Origin: Ypsolopha sequella
Taxonomy: Eukaryota > Arthropoda > Insecta > Lepidoptera > Ypsolophidae
DNA: 64,000 nucleotides
Direction: 5' to 3'
NCBI GenBank assembly: GCA_934047225.1
Contig: OW203983.1
Coordinates: 2,852,001-2,916,000, forward strand
Shown one piece after another: positions 10,843 to 22,057 of this stretch. Positions within the stretch are counted from its first letter, which is position 1. Every line of letters starts with the position of its first letter. The position numbers were made by a program, and so were the translations under genes. The notes below the pieces were generated by a model, which was given only the letters and a program-made list of their open reading frames with translations, searched no databases and was not told the origin of the DNA.

Positions 10843-11007
10843 GTCGACTACCGCACACCTAATGTCATATGACGACTCAATGTTCCCATACATAGAGAAT
10901 GACAAAGAATGGAACAAACATGAACCATCTCCAGGTATAGGGACAACTAGGTGTGGACAAGCATTTTCATTTATGTACAATATTTCAGGTTCCATTGCAA
11001 TATTCAT
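10843..11007 (-). pseudogene. OTU-domain protease-like frame, N-terminal part
   Basis: The minus strand encodes 55 codons from ATG at 11007. The segment VVPIPGDGSCLFHSLS (about residues 21-36) is the hallmark first block of OTU proteases, containing the catalytic Asp and Cys (GDGSC). YGNIESSYDIRCAVVDYV follows and is interrupted at 10843 by the inserted retrotransposon. The matching continuation VAHWDEM is found at 8408. Immediately upstream of the ATG the minus strand reads CCTGCCTGTTTACAG, which would serve as a splice acceptor, so an upstream exon is possible. The enzyme's partner or host role cannot be told. Confidence 0.65.
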
Positions 11008-11278
11008 TTTTACTGTAAACAGGCAGGTTAAAATTTCTTTTGACCATGAAGTGAAAGGCAGGCTTGTCAGTCTAAACTACAGAGTACATTATTATGTCTA
11101 AACCTCTCAGAACAATGAGCTAAAACTGGTCTTTTTTGAATGACACACGAGTACATATACATTTCAATATACCTACATCATAGAGGATGCATATACAAAT
11201 AAAACAACATTAGCGGCTTTATTTTTCCTTTAATATATTTAATGCTTTACTTGATAAATAACCTTTACCTTGATTTTT

Positions 11279-11360
11279 AGGGTTCCGTATCATTAGGTTC
11301 CGTGACCCTATTACTAATCCTCCGCTGTCTATCCATCTATCACATGGGTCTACAGCTTCA
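11279..11360. repeat. Fragment of the GGGTTCCGTA repeat family
   Basis: Contains TTAGGGTTCCGTATCATTAG and GTGACCCTATTACTAATCC, typical wording of a repeat common in moth and butterfly genomes. Confidence 0.5.
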
Positions 11361-11564
11361 GCCGTTATAGGTAGCACGTAAATATTTTCACATAATATAT
11401 GTTACATTGTCCTCTATCACGGCAAATAATAATATGGCCCCTGTCACAGCATAAAAAGTTCAATAAATGGAAATCCAAGGGGGGTCCAATTATTCGATGT
11501 TATTTGTTTCAGCTTTATCTTTATAAAACAACAATTTTGGGCATATAAATATTAGAGTTCCGTA

Positions 11565-12560
11565 TTCAAAAGGTGCTGATTTGTTTGTCAGGCGCTACCA
11601 TTTTAGCGCCTTGTTTTTTGTCGCCTTGATGTTGCTATGTCATCTTTATTGTTGGTATTTACCATAATGATTTGGGGTTTCGTACCCATATTGTGTGATG
11701 GTAGTACGGAACCCTTCGTGAGCGAGTCTGAATTGCACTTAGCCGGTTTAATAGCGACTTAATTACGAAATGTTGATATTTACGATTTACTCGTATCTTC
11801 TTAAATAGACTAAATGTGTTTTAGGGTTCCTTACCCAAAGCACAAATTATTATAACAAAGGCTCTATCGTTAGAACGGTTATACATACAAGTTGAAAATT
11901 TAGGCAGACTACTTTAAAGTAAAATAAGAAATAATAAAAATTAGGGTTCCTTCCTAAAAAGGTACCGAATTATTTGTCAGGCGCTACCGATTTATCGCTT
12001 TGTTTTTTGTCGCCTTGATGGTGCTATGGCATCTATGTTGTTGCAATTTACTTTTAGGGTTCCATACCCGTATTGTGTAGGGGTACGGAACCCTTTATGC
12101 TCGAGTCGGATTCGCAAACTACCGTTTTTTTTAGTGACTTAATTACGAAATGTTGATATTTTCTTCTTAAATAGACTAATATTGTGAATGTGTGGAAAAT
12201 TATAAACCACCCTTTTTAGGGTGCCTTACCCAAGGAACAGATTATTATAACAAAGGCTCTATCTTTAGAACGGTAATACAACATACAAGTAAAAGTTTAA
12301 ACTTTGGGCAGTCTGTACTAAACACTTTAAAGTAAAATAATGAAAATTTGGGTTCCGTACTAAAAAGGTACCGAATTGTTGGTCAGGCGCTACCGTTTTA
12401 TCGCTTTGTTTTTTGTCGCCTTAATGTTGCTATGGCATCTTTATTGTTGTTATTTACTTTTAGGATTCCGTACCCGTATTGTGTAGGGGTACGGAACTCT
12501 TTATGCACGAGTCAGATTCGCACTTTACCAGTTTTATTTTTTAGTTTTCGCACTTTAACT
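11565..12560. repeat. Tandem array of about 400-bp units, 2.5 copies
   Basis: Blocks around TTGTCAGGCGCTACC recur at about 11594, 11975 and 12378, each followed by a Tgttttttgtcgcc-like stretch and a GGGTACGGAACCC-type block. The spacing is about 380-410 bp. The units carry GGGTTCC(G/T)TAC motifs at their joints. No reading frame is preserved. Confidence 0.8.
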
Positions 12561-13117
12561 TTAACGTAGAATTTTTCGTTTTAGGCGTCTTTAATGCAAA
12601 GCAGCATACCACCAACGTCATCTAGTGTCATACAAATTTATAGATGCAGCTGGAAACATACATTTTGTAAAGACTTTGTATGGAAATATTAAATTACCAA
12701 CCGCAAATAACATTTTTATATTTTTTTGTTGCAATGTACACTTAACACTAACCGCATGCAAAATTTCAAGTTTGTAGGCCTGCTAGAACACCTTTAGACT
12801 TTTGATGATGTGTCAGTCAGTCAGTGACAAAATAAGGGAACTTTGACTTGAGATATTTCGTAATCGAATATAGGTACAAAGTTGTAATTTGGGGTCAGAA
12901 GTAGGATCAGTAAGTACTCTTGGTTCCTGAAATTTCAGACTTCTAGCTTCACCCACAACGAAGATACAGGGGGGTTGAAAGTGCCGTGAGTTGCTTCGAG
13001 AAAAGGATGGTACGGCCGTTCCGCGTTTTTTCTGCGAGACTTTGCGGGGGCACTGCCGTGCCCCCAGATTTAAATACTAAGCCTAAAAAGCGTGTATTTG
13101 TGCCCGAAGAACAGCGA
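12561..13117. other. No gene recognised
   Basis: Contains a GTCAGTCAGTCAGTGA run near 12810 and a GC-richer block at 12960-13117. The 62-codon minus-strand frame there (12949-13137) shows no recognisable domain and overlaps repeat sequence. Confidence 0.5.
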
Positions 13118-13425
13118 TTGGGCTCACCACCTATCACGTTGGGACGTAATAATCGTCAGTGAAACGCGGGTGTACCAATTGTGGACTGTGACTTGCATTT
13201 CACAGTCCACACTCGGTACGCCTCTGATACCCCCTCGGGGATTCATGTCGTGACAATTTATTTTTTCTATTTTTCATTTCTTATTATTAATAATTAGGTT
13301 AGGTTAGGTTAGGTTGCATTTCACAGTCCACACTCGGTACGCCACTGACACCCCCTCGGGGATTCATGTCGTGACGATTTCTTTTTTCTATTTTTCATTT
13401 TTTATTATTAATAATTAGGTTACAT
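13118..13425. repeat. Dispersed repeat with a 121-bp tandem duplication
   Basis: A block CACGTTGGGACGTAATAATC...GTGTACC at 13134 is shared with 31690-31740 (inverted) and 47650-47700. The following unit, starting TTGCATTTCACAGTCCACAC, occurs twice, at 13193 and 13314. The first unit ends in a TTAGG run (13294-13315). Confidence 0.75.
13294..13315 (+). repeat. Interstitial TTAGG telomere-type repeat
   Basis: Four perfect TTAGG units plus TT. TTAGG is the usual insect telomere unit. The run lies between the two copies of a 121-bp duplication. Confidence 0.85.
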
Positions 13426-13430
13426 ACTTA

Positions 13431-14190
13431 TTACTTATTATTAAAAATTAGGTACCTGAAACACTTGTGAAAAGTTTCAGCCTGATCCGTTCAGTAGTGG
13501 TTCCGATTGATGGCGATCAGATATAACCACCAACTATACTTGGCACCTACGATCTATTAAACTCTATATACCTAAGTGTCTAATTAAGTTATATCTTCAA
13601 TAATAATTAAATAATTAGTAAAATAATAAGTAATTTTCCGAATTTTTCCTTTGTATACACTCAATGATCTATCTTTGTGCCTAATGTTGAGTTTCTAAGT
13701 TTCCTGGAAGTGCTTTGGGTTTTATATGAGTGAGTTAGTCAGTCAGTGATAAAATTAGCTATTATTGGACGTGAATATCTCAAGCTCTATTAAAGTTTCA
13801 TTTATGGAATATTGGATTTTAGGTACTTTTTGGGACTTAACATGCACGCAGAATTTCTACTTTGATTTATTTATGTATTTATTTACAATCCCCTATCATC
13901 TATCTTTACAGGATGCATCCTAATGCGATAGAGAAGGTAACATTAATAACAACATTATACAATAATATGAGATACAAATACACAATTTTTAAATTACTTA
14001 AGTACTTCGTAAGTCCAATAGGAAATGACTTATAGGGGGGGTTGAAAGTAGCTCGAAATGGTTTGTGTAACATAGCACACGGCTGTTGCGCCCGGCCTCT
14101 TCCTCGTAGAGCTCGGCGGACACGCTACTGCGTGTCTAGCTAGTATTCCTTGATAATGCCGTAAGGCGAAACCATTTGGAGTTATTAAAA
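13431..14190. other. No gene recognised
   Basis: A+T-rich. A CGAAACCATTTGG/TGATAATGCCGTAAGGCG block at 14148-14180 resembles one at 6815-6850 (inverted), so both may be ends of one old element. Confidence 0.4.
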
Positions 14191-14192
14191 GT

Positions 14193-14290
14193 GTAATAAT
14201 AATAATAATACAATTCTTTATTGCACAAGATAAAAATTTCGTACATAGGCGAGCTTAATACTATTTAAATATATATATTACTCAAACACT
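14193..14290 (-). mobile_element. Probable 3' end of a non-LTR retrotransposon
   Basis: On the minus strand a CAATAAAGAATTG signal is followed by (ATT)n (+ strand AATAATAATAATA, 14194-14208). No coding part is visible. Confidence 0.4.
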
Positions 14291-15429
14291 TAGTAAATTA
14301 TATTATACTACATGCTAATAAACATAATAAACATATATATAATAGGAGATAACAACATTAAATGATAAACTACATATACCACTACATAAATAAATAAGTA
14401 TAATGGATATATACTGAAGAGAATTTGTCTAAAAACTTAAAACAGATAAAATATTTAATTATTGTGGATCATTCTGTAAATCAAGAAAGTGTATAATACA
14501 GAAACAGTACAAGTGTTTTATTTAAGATGTTTTAATATTGGTTTAGCGATATTGAGAGGGTTATTCTTCACGTATGTTAGTTTTACCAAACAGTACAACA
14601 AACCAGCCGTTCTTCTATCGCGGACGGACAGGACATATACTCGTACCGATGCTAATGCGCTGTAACGGTTTCCATTTTTAAAGTATCCCTCATATACGAA
14701 AGATGACTACCATAAATGATAAATTACATCTCGCCCTAAATTAACGTCACCCACACTCGTTAAGTGTAATAAAATAAACACAAGTATTCAACGACATACA
14801 AATTCAGAATTACCTTCAACACCTATATTTTACGTTTGTTTCCCCCAAAGTTCAACAATTTGGCTTCTTCACTTTATAATTAGAGTCATTTGCATCGGCG
14901 GATCCATTAATTTTTAACCTGACCCACCCAAGCGACGTGGGGCGAGAAATTCATAAATTAAATACTTGTAAAAAAAGCCCGCAATGTTTTCTATAATGGT
15001 CATAATTCGAACACACCCGGCTTCTAATCAAATAATCTGCCATCGAGAACTAGTCCTTATCACCGAAGATATTAAATTCAATAATTTATTTTAGGAGCAG
15101 ATACACTATGTTTGCTCTGCACTAAGCGGCTGGCTACTCTTCATCAAGATAAGAAGGTGGTTGTCAAAATATCGGCACATATATCATACCTAACTTTTAT
15201 TTGTTTTGACAGGCATGTAACTGGTTGCTTGGAACGGGTTTTTGGAACCCCATTATGTGTATTTAGGTCTATAATGACGTGGATTGCGATCTTTATAACA
15301 AAACCTTTTCTGCAAATTCTTTCACCTTCATGCCTTTTAAGTTCTGTCGTTTACATATTTGCAGCCAATTTTGAATTTAAAACTGTTCAATATTCAAATA
15401 TGTTGGAATTTAGACGATTGAGTATTTGA
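14291..15429. other. No gene recognised
   Basis: A+T-rich with no domain-bearing frame. The 105-codon + frame at 15112 has no recognisable motif; its end adjoins the mariner fragment and may include decayed transposon sequence. Confidence 0.4.
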
Positions 15430-15652
15430 AACAGGAAAACGTAGAAATTCTTGACCATCCTCCATACAGTCCTGACCTTAGCCCTAACGATTTCTTTACA
15501 TTTCGTAAAATCATGAAAACTCTTCGTGGTCAAAGGTTCCAGTCCGGTGAAGAAGCAGTCGACCGACGACGTTTTCAAATTAGCCATATTGAACACCCCA
15601 CTTTGGAGTGGAATAAATGTTTTAATAACTGGTTCGAGCGAATACATTGAAA
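15430..15652 (+). pseudogene. mariner-type transposase, C-terminal fragment
   Basis: mariner transposases cut and paste DNA at TA sites using a D,D34D triad. This 74-codon frame holds the terminal part: HPPYSPDLSPNDFF (about 15453-15500) contains the third catalytic Asp. The typical downstream blocks LRGQRF, SGEEAVD and EWNKCFNNWFERI follow, ending in a stop at the usual distance. The N-terminal helix-turn-helix domain and the first two Asp residues are absent upstream, and no terminal inverted repeat was identified. It is a dead 3' remnant. Confidence 0.85.
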
Positions 15653-18600
15653 AACAATAAAGGTACTATAAGGTTCTAGTTGATTTTTTTTTTCATATAA
15701 AATAAACCTCGATATAACTTACAACAACCGTGCAAAACATTTTTGAAAAATATCATTTTTAAAATTTTTGAAATTTGTCACATAACTAATCAAACCAAAG
15801 CAATTATTTGTGTATTATATGTATAACATACACGTATTACAAGTTTAATATAATGTAAAAATAAAACAATATAATTTAATAACCTACATTTAAAAGTTTT
15901 ATATAATCTATACATAAAATTAAAGTACTAACGAAGTCGAAACTGTACATGTAATATTTTTTTGAAAATAGTAACTTTACTAGTGATACCGAGCCCAAAA
16001 CCAAACTATTTGGAATTTTTGTCTGTATGTATGTATGTATCGCAGCACGTCAAAACTACTAAATGGATTTTGATGGAGTTTTCACTGTTTTATTACTTAG
16101 TATTCTAGGAGTGACTGATGTTTTAAATCGTCACAATATCTCCTGAAGAACATACGTTATAGCTTAGACTACAGTTTGATTAAAACTCTTACTAAGGAAG
16201 GGTCAAGTAAACAAATGACAATACTTTGTGGATAGTGCTTGGACTCTTTACCTGGAAAGTACAGACGGTCTACGGTTTTTAAAAATATACATAATTAGGA
16301 ATACGACTTTCGATGAGATTATAATTTTCGTTTAGTTGTAGAGACCTAATTGTTATTTAATCACTGTGCGTCTTTTTACTTTTAAAAACTTGACATTGGC
16401 GGAACTAATGTGCGGAGTCACGTTATTGGAAGCCAGATAAAATGGCATTGAATTGAAAATGTCTTTGAGAGCAAGAGTATTATTATAAACAAGGTGTTGC
16501 CGGTAAAGGTGTACTATATTGTTTGCTTAAAACCATACAGGAGCTCTTACTTTTAACGACACGTGTTTTGATGTTTATAAAAATTGGAGGAATGGGTTAA
16601 CGTTCTTTTGGCTTGCAGATGCACTCCTCTCATGTTAGGTACGTATGACACTAATATTGCAAGTATTAGGAGTGTGTTTACTTTCGTATGTACTTTCTCA
16701 CTCTAAAAATTTAATAGGTATTAATCTATCAATAAATAATGTAAAAAGAGAAGTACTGACTCACTCACTGACTCATTAACTCCCAGCATAAACCCTTGTA
16801 CCTGCTAGAAAGCTTAAATATTCCACAGTCGTTCCATTTATAAATAGGTTAGAATAGGGGATAAATGTTTGAACCGGAAATAAGTTTGCTTTATAGTTTA
16901 AACCATACAAATTGGTATTTAGCCTATTGGTTAAAAATAAAATTACGTGTTTCAGCGTTTTTGAAAAATCGTCCTCTAAGGGGGTAAAATAAAAAAGAGA
17001 AGTCCTGACTGACAATAATTTTGTTCGGAAACGCGGCTCTTTTTCATTAACTCCAGGCTCTAGCTCTGAGCAACGTAAACGATGATAATGTTCACAGAAA
17101 ATAGAATTGAGTAGGTAAGTCGAAAATTTATCAGGGATATCATATGGTTGGGAGAAAACATAAATAAACTGAAACTACTGTACAAGTGCTTTTAAATCAA
17201 CAAAAGTTAAGGTTACTTAAATTCAATAAAATAATACCAGTAGTTAAGTTGTAATGTATAGGTATACTTCGAATAGGAACTCGAAGGGTTATATAGGTGC
17301 CTACTTATTGTCATATTGTTGATACCCAAAATATTCTTATCAACACAGACAGCAATTTAAGCCAAAGACCAATTTTTCGGATGGCTACAACTTTTAGCAA
17401 AAACTCGTCCATTTCCCGCCATCTCGCGGTGAAGTAGGAAGTATCACCGCAGGATCCTCAATCAACTGATCCGTCGAGTCGGTTGATAACCAGCTCTATC
17501 ACAAAGCAATACGGTACCTCCTAGTTGGAGGCTTGTAGGATGTGGGTTCCTCAAGGGTAGCATGGCTGGCTCCGGAATGTCGTTGCCCAGTAATTGTTTC
17601 CGTTAGTTTTGACTTTTATGGCGCTTTATGCCGAGAAAGTGCTGCGACTTTAGAAAAGAAAATCATTACTTACCTACCAGATTAATTATTAAAAGTCTCC
17701 TCAACTAAATGTCTAGAAATAGTAACACTCGTATCATAGTTTTCTGTAAACGTCTTCGACGATCTACAATTTAAAATTTTGCTAAAAAGTTAAAATTCTA
17801 GCTATAAAAGACGTTGTTTCTGAAAACTTTGCTATGTAAAATTCATTCTAGGCATTTAGTTGGACAGATTTTCAGTAATTATTCTAGTAAATAAGATTTT
17901 TTTTTTCTAAAGTGGCAGCACTTGTCCCATTTCAGCAGCCGAATTGTGAAAAACCCGCCTTCTTGTAATTAAAAATTTGCTCAATAGTTATCGCGCGAGC
18001 ATAGTTTAATGTCAGTTAGGCTTTTCTGGCAAACATTGTTATTTTATGCATTAAGTTGTAAATATATGGGCATACAAACTTAAAAGCGTGTTTTTTTTTA
18101 TTTTGTCACCTGGGATGGGAAAAATTGACATTCTAGCGCTTCGCGCTCGCGTGCGCGTTTCCTATGGATGTCTCCCGCCAATAGGGATGTCCTTTTTACC
18201 TTGACAGTAGGGATGTCCTGAAAAAAATAATAATTTCGGCTATATCTTCGGAACGGAAGGTGGTACAGCCCTGCGAGATGGAAAAGAGAGCGAAAAAAAA
18301 TATATGAATTATTAATAAAATTATTATTAATATAATATATTATTTATATAAAAATATTAATTTTTTTTTGGGACGTCTTGTTAAAAATTTTGTTTCGTCC
18401 ATATCTTCGGAACGGAAGGTTGTACAGCCATAGGGGTTCCACCATTGGGTGTCAAAAATTTATTTTTGAATTTTTTTAATGTCAATACTTTGGCGGCCTG
18501 TATCTCCTAAATGGCTGTGAAGCTAGACCCGTGTTCAAGGTACTCTAAGAAAAAGGGTCAACGAGATCTATCCGAAAATAAAATGAAAAAATAAAAAATA

Positions 18601-18774
18601 TGGAAGAAACAGAAAATTGCCATAAATTTGATCGGCCATATCTCCTGAACCACTGGTTCTAGCGAGTTTGGGTTTTGACTACAGTGATCGGTTAGCCAGA
18701 CGCTACACGACTGCAAAAAAATTTATATTCCACAGGTTTTGACAGTTTTTTGAGAGGTCCTAAAAAGTTATAGG
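15653..18774. other. No gene recognised; scattered repeat wording
   Basis: Contains a (GTAT)n-like run followed by a CAAAACTACTAAATGGATTT block near 16025-16075, a phrase common in moth repeats, and CACTGACTCA runs near 16760. A purine-rich stretch at 18100-18780 repeats CTTCGGAACGGAAGGT twice (18247 and 18406). No frame with a recognisable domain was found. Confidence 0.4.
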
Positions 18775-18789
18775 CGTTCGGCAAGGAGC

Positions 18790-18965
18790 AGTCGACAAAT
18801 TATAAGGAAAATAATAATCATTCAAAAGCACAAATATTTTGGAAAAATTTCCTCGGGCCAGCACAAAATATCTGTGCTTTTAAATTTGTTTCTGATTGAT
18901 TACCAGCTGGTAATGCACTCTAATAATAATTAGAGTATTCAAAGCGATGGATTACGCAATAAAAA
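18790..18965 (+). repeat. SINE fragment, tRNA-headed family
   Basis: The 3' part TTTCTGATTGATTACCAG, TGGTAATGCACTCTAATAAT and AGAGTATTCAAAGCGATGG matches the body of the SINEs at 19131 and 35505. The tRNA-like head is reduced to CCTCGGGCCAGCA. Confidence 0.65.
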
Positions 18966-19130
18966 CTCAACAGGTATTGTGGCGACGACAACGCCTTCTG
19001 TTCAGAATTAGCAAGCCCTGAAATCACATAACGCCCTCGTGAGCGTTCAGTACAAGCTGGTGTATCAAGTAGTTACAAAAAATAGGTGTACAGATATTAT
19101 GGTGGAAAAATTCGTCGTTCCAGATACGAA

Positions 19131-19290
19131 CCTCGGTAGCGCAGTCGGTAGCGCGCCTGTCATGTAAGCAGAAGGTCGCAGGTTCAAATCCTGGGCCGAG
19201 GAATTTTTACAAAAAATATTTGTGCTATTAAATTTGTTTTTGATTGATTTCTAGTTGGTAATGCAGTCTTATAATAATTAGATATAAGTA
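19131..19290 (+). repeat. SINE with tRNA-like head
   Basis: Positions 19131-19202 fold much like a tRNA: acceptor CCTCGGT pairs with GCCGAGG, the A box is TAGCGCAGTCGG (19137-19148) and the B box is GGTTCAAATCC (19181-19191). The anticodon loop lacks U33 and the T stem has a mismatch, so a working tRNA is unlikely. The following body (TTTTTGATTGATTTCTAG, TAATGCAGTC) is shared with other SINE copies here. The two boxes would act as an internal RNA polymerase III promoter. Confidence 0.8.
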
Positions 19291-19317
19291 ATTTGTATAG
19301 TATAAGTTTTAGTACGT

Positions 19318-19475
19318 TAATAAAGCCAATTTAGTGCTGTCAAAGCTTAAAATTATCCAAAGAAATTTAGGTTCTAATCCTAAATTTTAAGGACTATTTT
19401 GTATCGAAGAAAATTTAGTTTTGACTGCACTAAAACTAAAATTAAAGCCTTCAGAATCGGCTTTATTGATATGTT
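19318..19475. repeat. MITE, AAAGCC...GGCTTTA family, copy 1
   Basis: Shares AGTGCTGTCAAAGCTTAAAA, GGACTATTTTGTATCGAAGA and the end ACTAAAATTAAAGCCTTCAG with the copy at 33314. The left end is shortened relative to that copy. Confidence 0.75.
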
Positions 19476-19479
19476 TAAA

Positions 19480-20095
19480 AAAATACGTGATCTTGCTAAG
19501 TTTCTTGCCCCTCTTCTTAGCAAGACTTATCGAATGGGCAGAGGTAGGCATGTATTTATATATTATGTAACCTATTGGTATGAAGTATACAGAATGGAAA
19601 AAAATTAAGGGCCCTGGAGGGGAACTACCTTTAGTTAGCTCATTTTACTGAAAGGAAACATTCCTTTATTTTTTTAAAGAAACGAAACTGCATTCATAGA
19701 CCTTCTAAAATTTGCTTGTCTCACCCGGGAAACGAAACAACTAAAAATTTAAAAATAAACCCTCGCAATTTTATTATACGAATCGGTAGGATTACTGTTC
19801 AGGATTGAATCAGAATTTGTCTAATAAACATTTGGTCTTACACTCATCTGTTGTACGAGATACCCATGAAATTGAATATTTATTACAAGTTCTTTATTAA
19901 CAATACCTAGTACTGTTCACCTTTCCATAAATAAACCTTTAATTAAGGTCATGTACATTTATTATTTTATTACATTATATTTACATAAGAATAAATTTGA
20001 CTTGTACTAAAAGTGTATTATGTATACCTACTTTACAAAATAAACTATTTGGATTTTGAATTTAAATTTGCATTTGAATTGGAATTGGAAAACAC
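19480..20095 (+). mobile_element. 3' end of a non-LTR retrotransposon, (AATTTG)n-tail family
   Basis: The segment starts with a block (GATCTTGCTAAGTTTCTTGC, near 19490) shared with the minus strand at 34905-34800 and ends ACAAAATAAACTATTTGG followed by TTTGAATTTAAATTTG. It therefore carries the same 3' UTR as the element at 34458-35501, but without the palindrome inserted there. No RT codons remain. Confidence 0.7.
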
Positions 20096-20796
20096 CATTT
20101 TAAAGAAAATTACTTGGCTCTCCAATATATTATATTTTTGATCGCTGTTCTTAAGGCTTGAATATGCGTGGATTTTATAAAATTGCGTATATTTAGCTCG
20201 ATTTGTAGGCCAAACTGGCTACTAGAAAATTCTGGGAAATATACATAATCATGTTTTTCTGACGAATTAAGCCTTTATGGATAATCGAAATTTTATATCT
20301 TTACTCAAAAAAATATATATCTTTAGGTACCTGATTTCATTATGTACACTCAATTCGCTCGGACACGGAATATGCGTTTGAAATGAATCTTTCACACAAT
20401 AAAAGATCTCATTATTATCTACAAAAAAGCCTTACTACAAATTATGGTTAATGTCCTAATGGAGCCGCGATTGACTGAACTTTTGCGTGCGCGGCATCTG
20501 ATTAGAGCAGAATAGAGAGTCAAAAAACAAACGCGTTAGAGCAGGTCTGAATTTTAGCATTGTGCAGCCCCTTAAGTTAAATTGATAAACAGTTAAGAGT
20601 CAAGAAACAATATCGCATATTTTTTTTATATTGATAGTAAATAATCATATTTTTGCTACCATCGTGTCCCAGCTTGTCGCTTGGTATGAGGAGCCACCGT
20701 ATAGTTAAATTATTGGTTGTTATTTCTAATCCCTTACTTGTATGAATTTAGTTTTGAAAGCGACCTTATGTTCCATGTTCCAGAGATCCTCCATAG
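20096..20796. other. Intron sequence upstream of the ap exon
   Basis: No frame or repeat boundary recognised. It ends in the acceptor chosen for the ap exon (TCCTCCATAG, AG at 20795-20796); a possible alternative acceptor, ATGAATTTAG, lies near 20742. Confidence 0.4.
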
Positions 20797-21019
20797 GGGT
20801 GACCTGTCATCCTCCATGGAGTCTCTGGCCTACGACTCCTCAGTGGCCTCCCCAGGCTCAGTGTCGAGTCACACACAGCGCACCAAGCGCATGCGCACCA
20901 GCTTCAAGCATCATCAGCTGCGCACCATGAAGTCTTACTTCGCTATCAACCAGAATCCTGACGCTAAGGACCTCAAGCAACTGGCCCAGAAGACTGGCCT
21001 ATCAAAGAGAGTGCTTCAG
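20797..21019 (+). CDS. ap: apterous-type LIM-homeobox protein, penultimate coding exon
   Basis: Apterous is a nuclear LIM-homeodomain factor that specifies dorsal wing identity and some neurons in insects. This exon encodes a Ser-rich linker (SSSMESLAYDSSVASPG) and the first 46 residues of the homeodomain: KRMRTSFKHHQLRTMKSYF, then NPDAKDLKQLAQKTGLS and KRVLQ. This closely matches the Apterous/LHX2/LHX9 class. The exon ends CTTCAG at 21019 before a GTATTAAC donor, phase 0. Its start is inferred: AG at 20795-20796 leaves a frame completing an Arg codon before GDLSS; an earlier acceptor cannot be excluded. LIM domains must lie upstream; none was recognised in the window. The GC content and codon use are clearly higher than in the surrounding repeats. 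Confidence 0.92.
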
Positions 21020-21449
21020 GTATTAACATATATAACCCGCGCAATTAAAGAAAGGAATCTAAAATGGCGCTCATAACCATCCTCTCTCACTTGTCTTCAG
21101 TCACACACTTGCGTATTGCATGCAAAAAAAGTCTGGATTTGCCGCTCAAACTTACTCCATACAAAATAAACAAATTTTTATGCTGACTCTATCACAATTC
21201 AATGCAGACATAAGTACTCATGCCCCAATTTTCAATGATTTCTTTAATTCCGCTTGGTATAGATTCTAATTGGGAATTTTATGTTACTTTGAATTCAGCA
21301 TGTAGATGTTTTCATTGCGAAATTGTTTGTTTTCCGTTTGCGAATTAGTTCAACCAAGAATTACGATGAGATTTGTTGCGAATTTTCCTAACAAAATTTT
21401 GCTAGCTGCTTTTACAACTCTGCTAAACTAACTGTAAAGTCTTCGACAG

Positions 21450-21686
21450 GTATGGTTCCAGAATGCACGAGCAAAATGGCGTCGGAATATCATGAGGCAA
21501 GACTCCAATCACGGGCCTATGACACCAAACGGGTCATCCCTGAATAATGGCAGCCTACTCTCCGGTGGTGTCACACCCCAAGGGCCCAACCTGATGATTG
21601 GGGAGTCTCTGCAGCCAGGACTGGAAGATATGAGGGTCCACACTCCTCACCCAAGCCATCAGATGTCATTCAGCGAGCTGTATTGA
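21450..21686 (+). CDS. ap: apterous-type LIM-homeobox protein, last exon
   Basis: The exon opens after CTTCGACAG with VWFQNARAKWRRN, recognition helix 3 of the homeodomain, in frame with the exon ending at 21019 across a 430-bp intron. WFQN at positions 48-51 makes base-specific contacts in the major groove. Trp in AKWRR agrees with insect Apterous rather than the Phe of vertebrate LHX2/LHX9, as far as remembered. A 60-residue tail rich in Gly, Ser, Pro and Asn follows and ends MSFSELY with TGA at 21684-21686. The tail has no domain. A 3' untranslated region should follow; a possible AATAAA lies at 22918. Which of the two ap paralogues of Lepidoptera this is cannot be decided here. Confidence 0.93.
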   Translation, partial: VWFQNARAKWRRNIMRQDSNHGPMTPNGSSLNNGSLLSGGVTPQGPNLMIGESLQPGLEDMRVHTPHPSHQMSFSELY

Positions 21687-21904
21687 CACGGGGACGATGC
21701 CAGGCTAGAGTTCTTCAAAGAGGAAGTCAATGACATAGAATGAGTTGAAACTGGGAGAATTAGGGATTAAAGGTACAGGGTGTATCAGTGACGCGCTATT
21801 ACACAATATTCTAACGATCACACTAAACAATTTTAGCGGATGTCTACGTGATACAAGGAACCCACAGTATAAATTATAGATCCAGCCGTTCGGTCTGGGC
21901 GTTG

Positions 21905-22057
21905 ATAGATCAGTTAGTCAGTTAGTCAGTCAGTCAGTCAGTCAGTCAGTCAGTCAGTCAGTCAGTCAGTCAGTCAGGCAGTCAGTCAGTCAGTCAGTCA
22001 GTCAGTCAGTCAGTCAGTCATTCAGTCAATCAGTCAGTCAGTCAGTCAGTCAGCCAG
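21905..22057. repeat. (CAGT)n microsatellite
   Basis: About 36 units of CAGT with few interruptions, 220 bp after the ap stop codon, so probably inside the 3' untranslated region. Confidence 0.95.

Noticed and set aside
10862..11101. 79-codon + frame
   Set aside because: Shadow of the OTU N-terminal frame on the minus strand.
19131..19202. Functional tRNA gene
   Set aside because: A and B boxes are good, but the anticodon loop lacks U33, the T stem has a mismatch and the body continues into a SINE shared with other copies.
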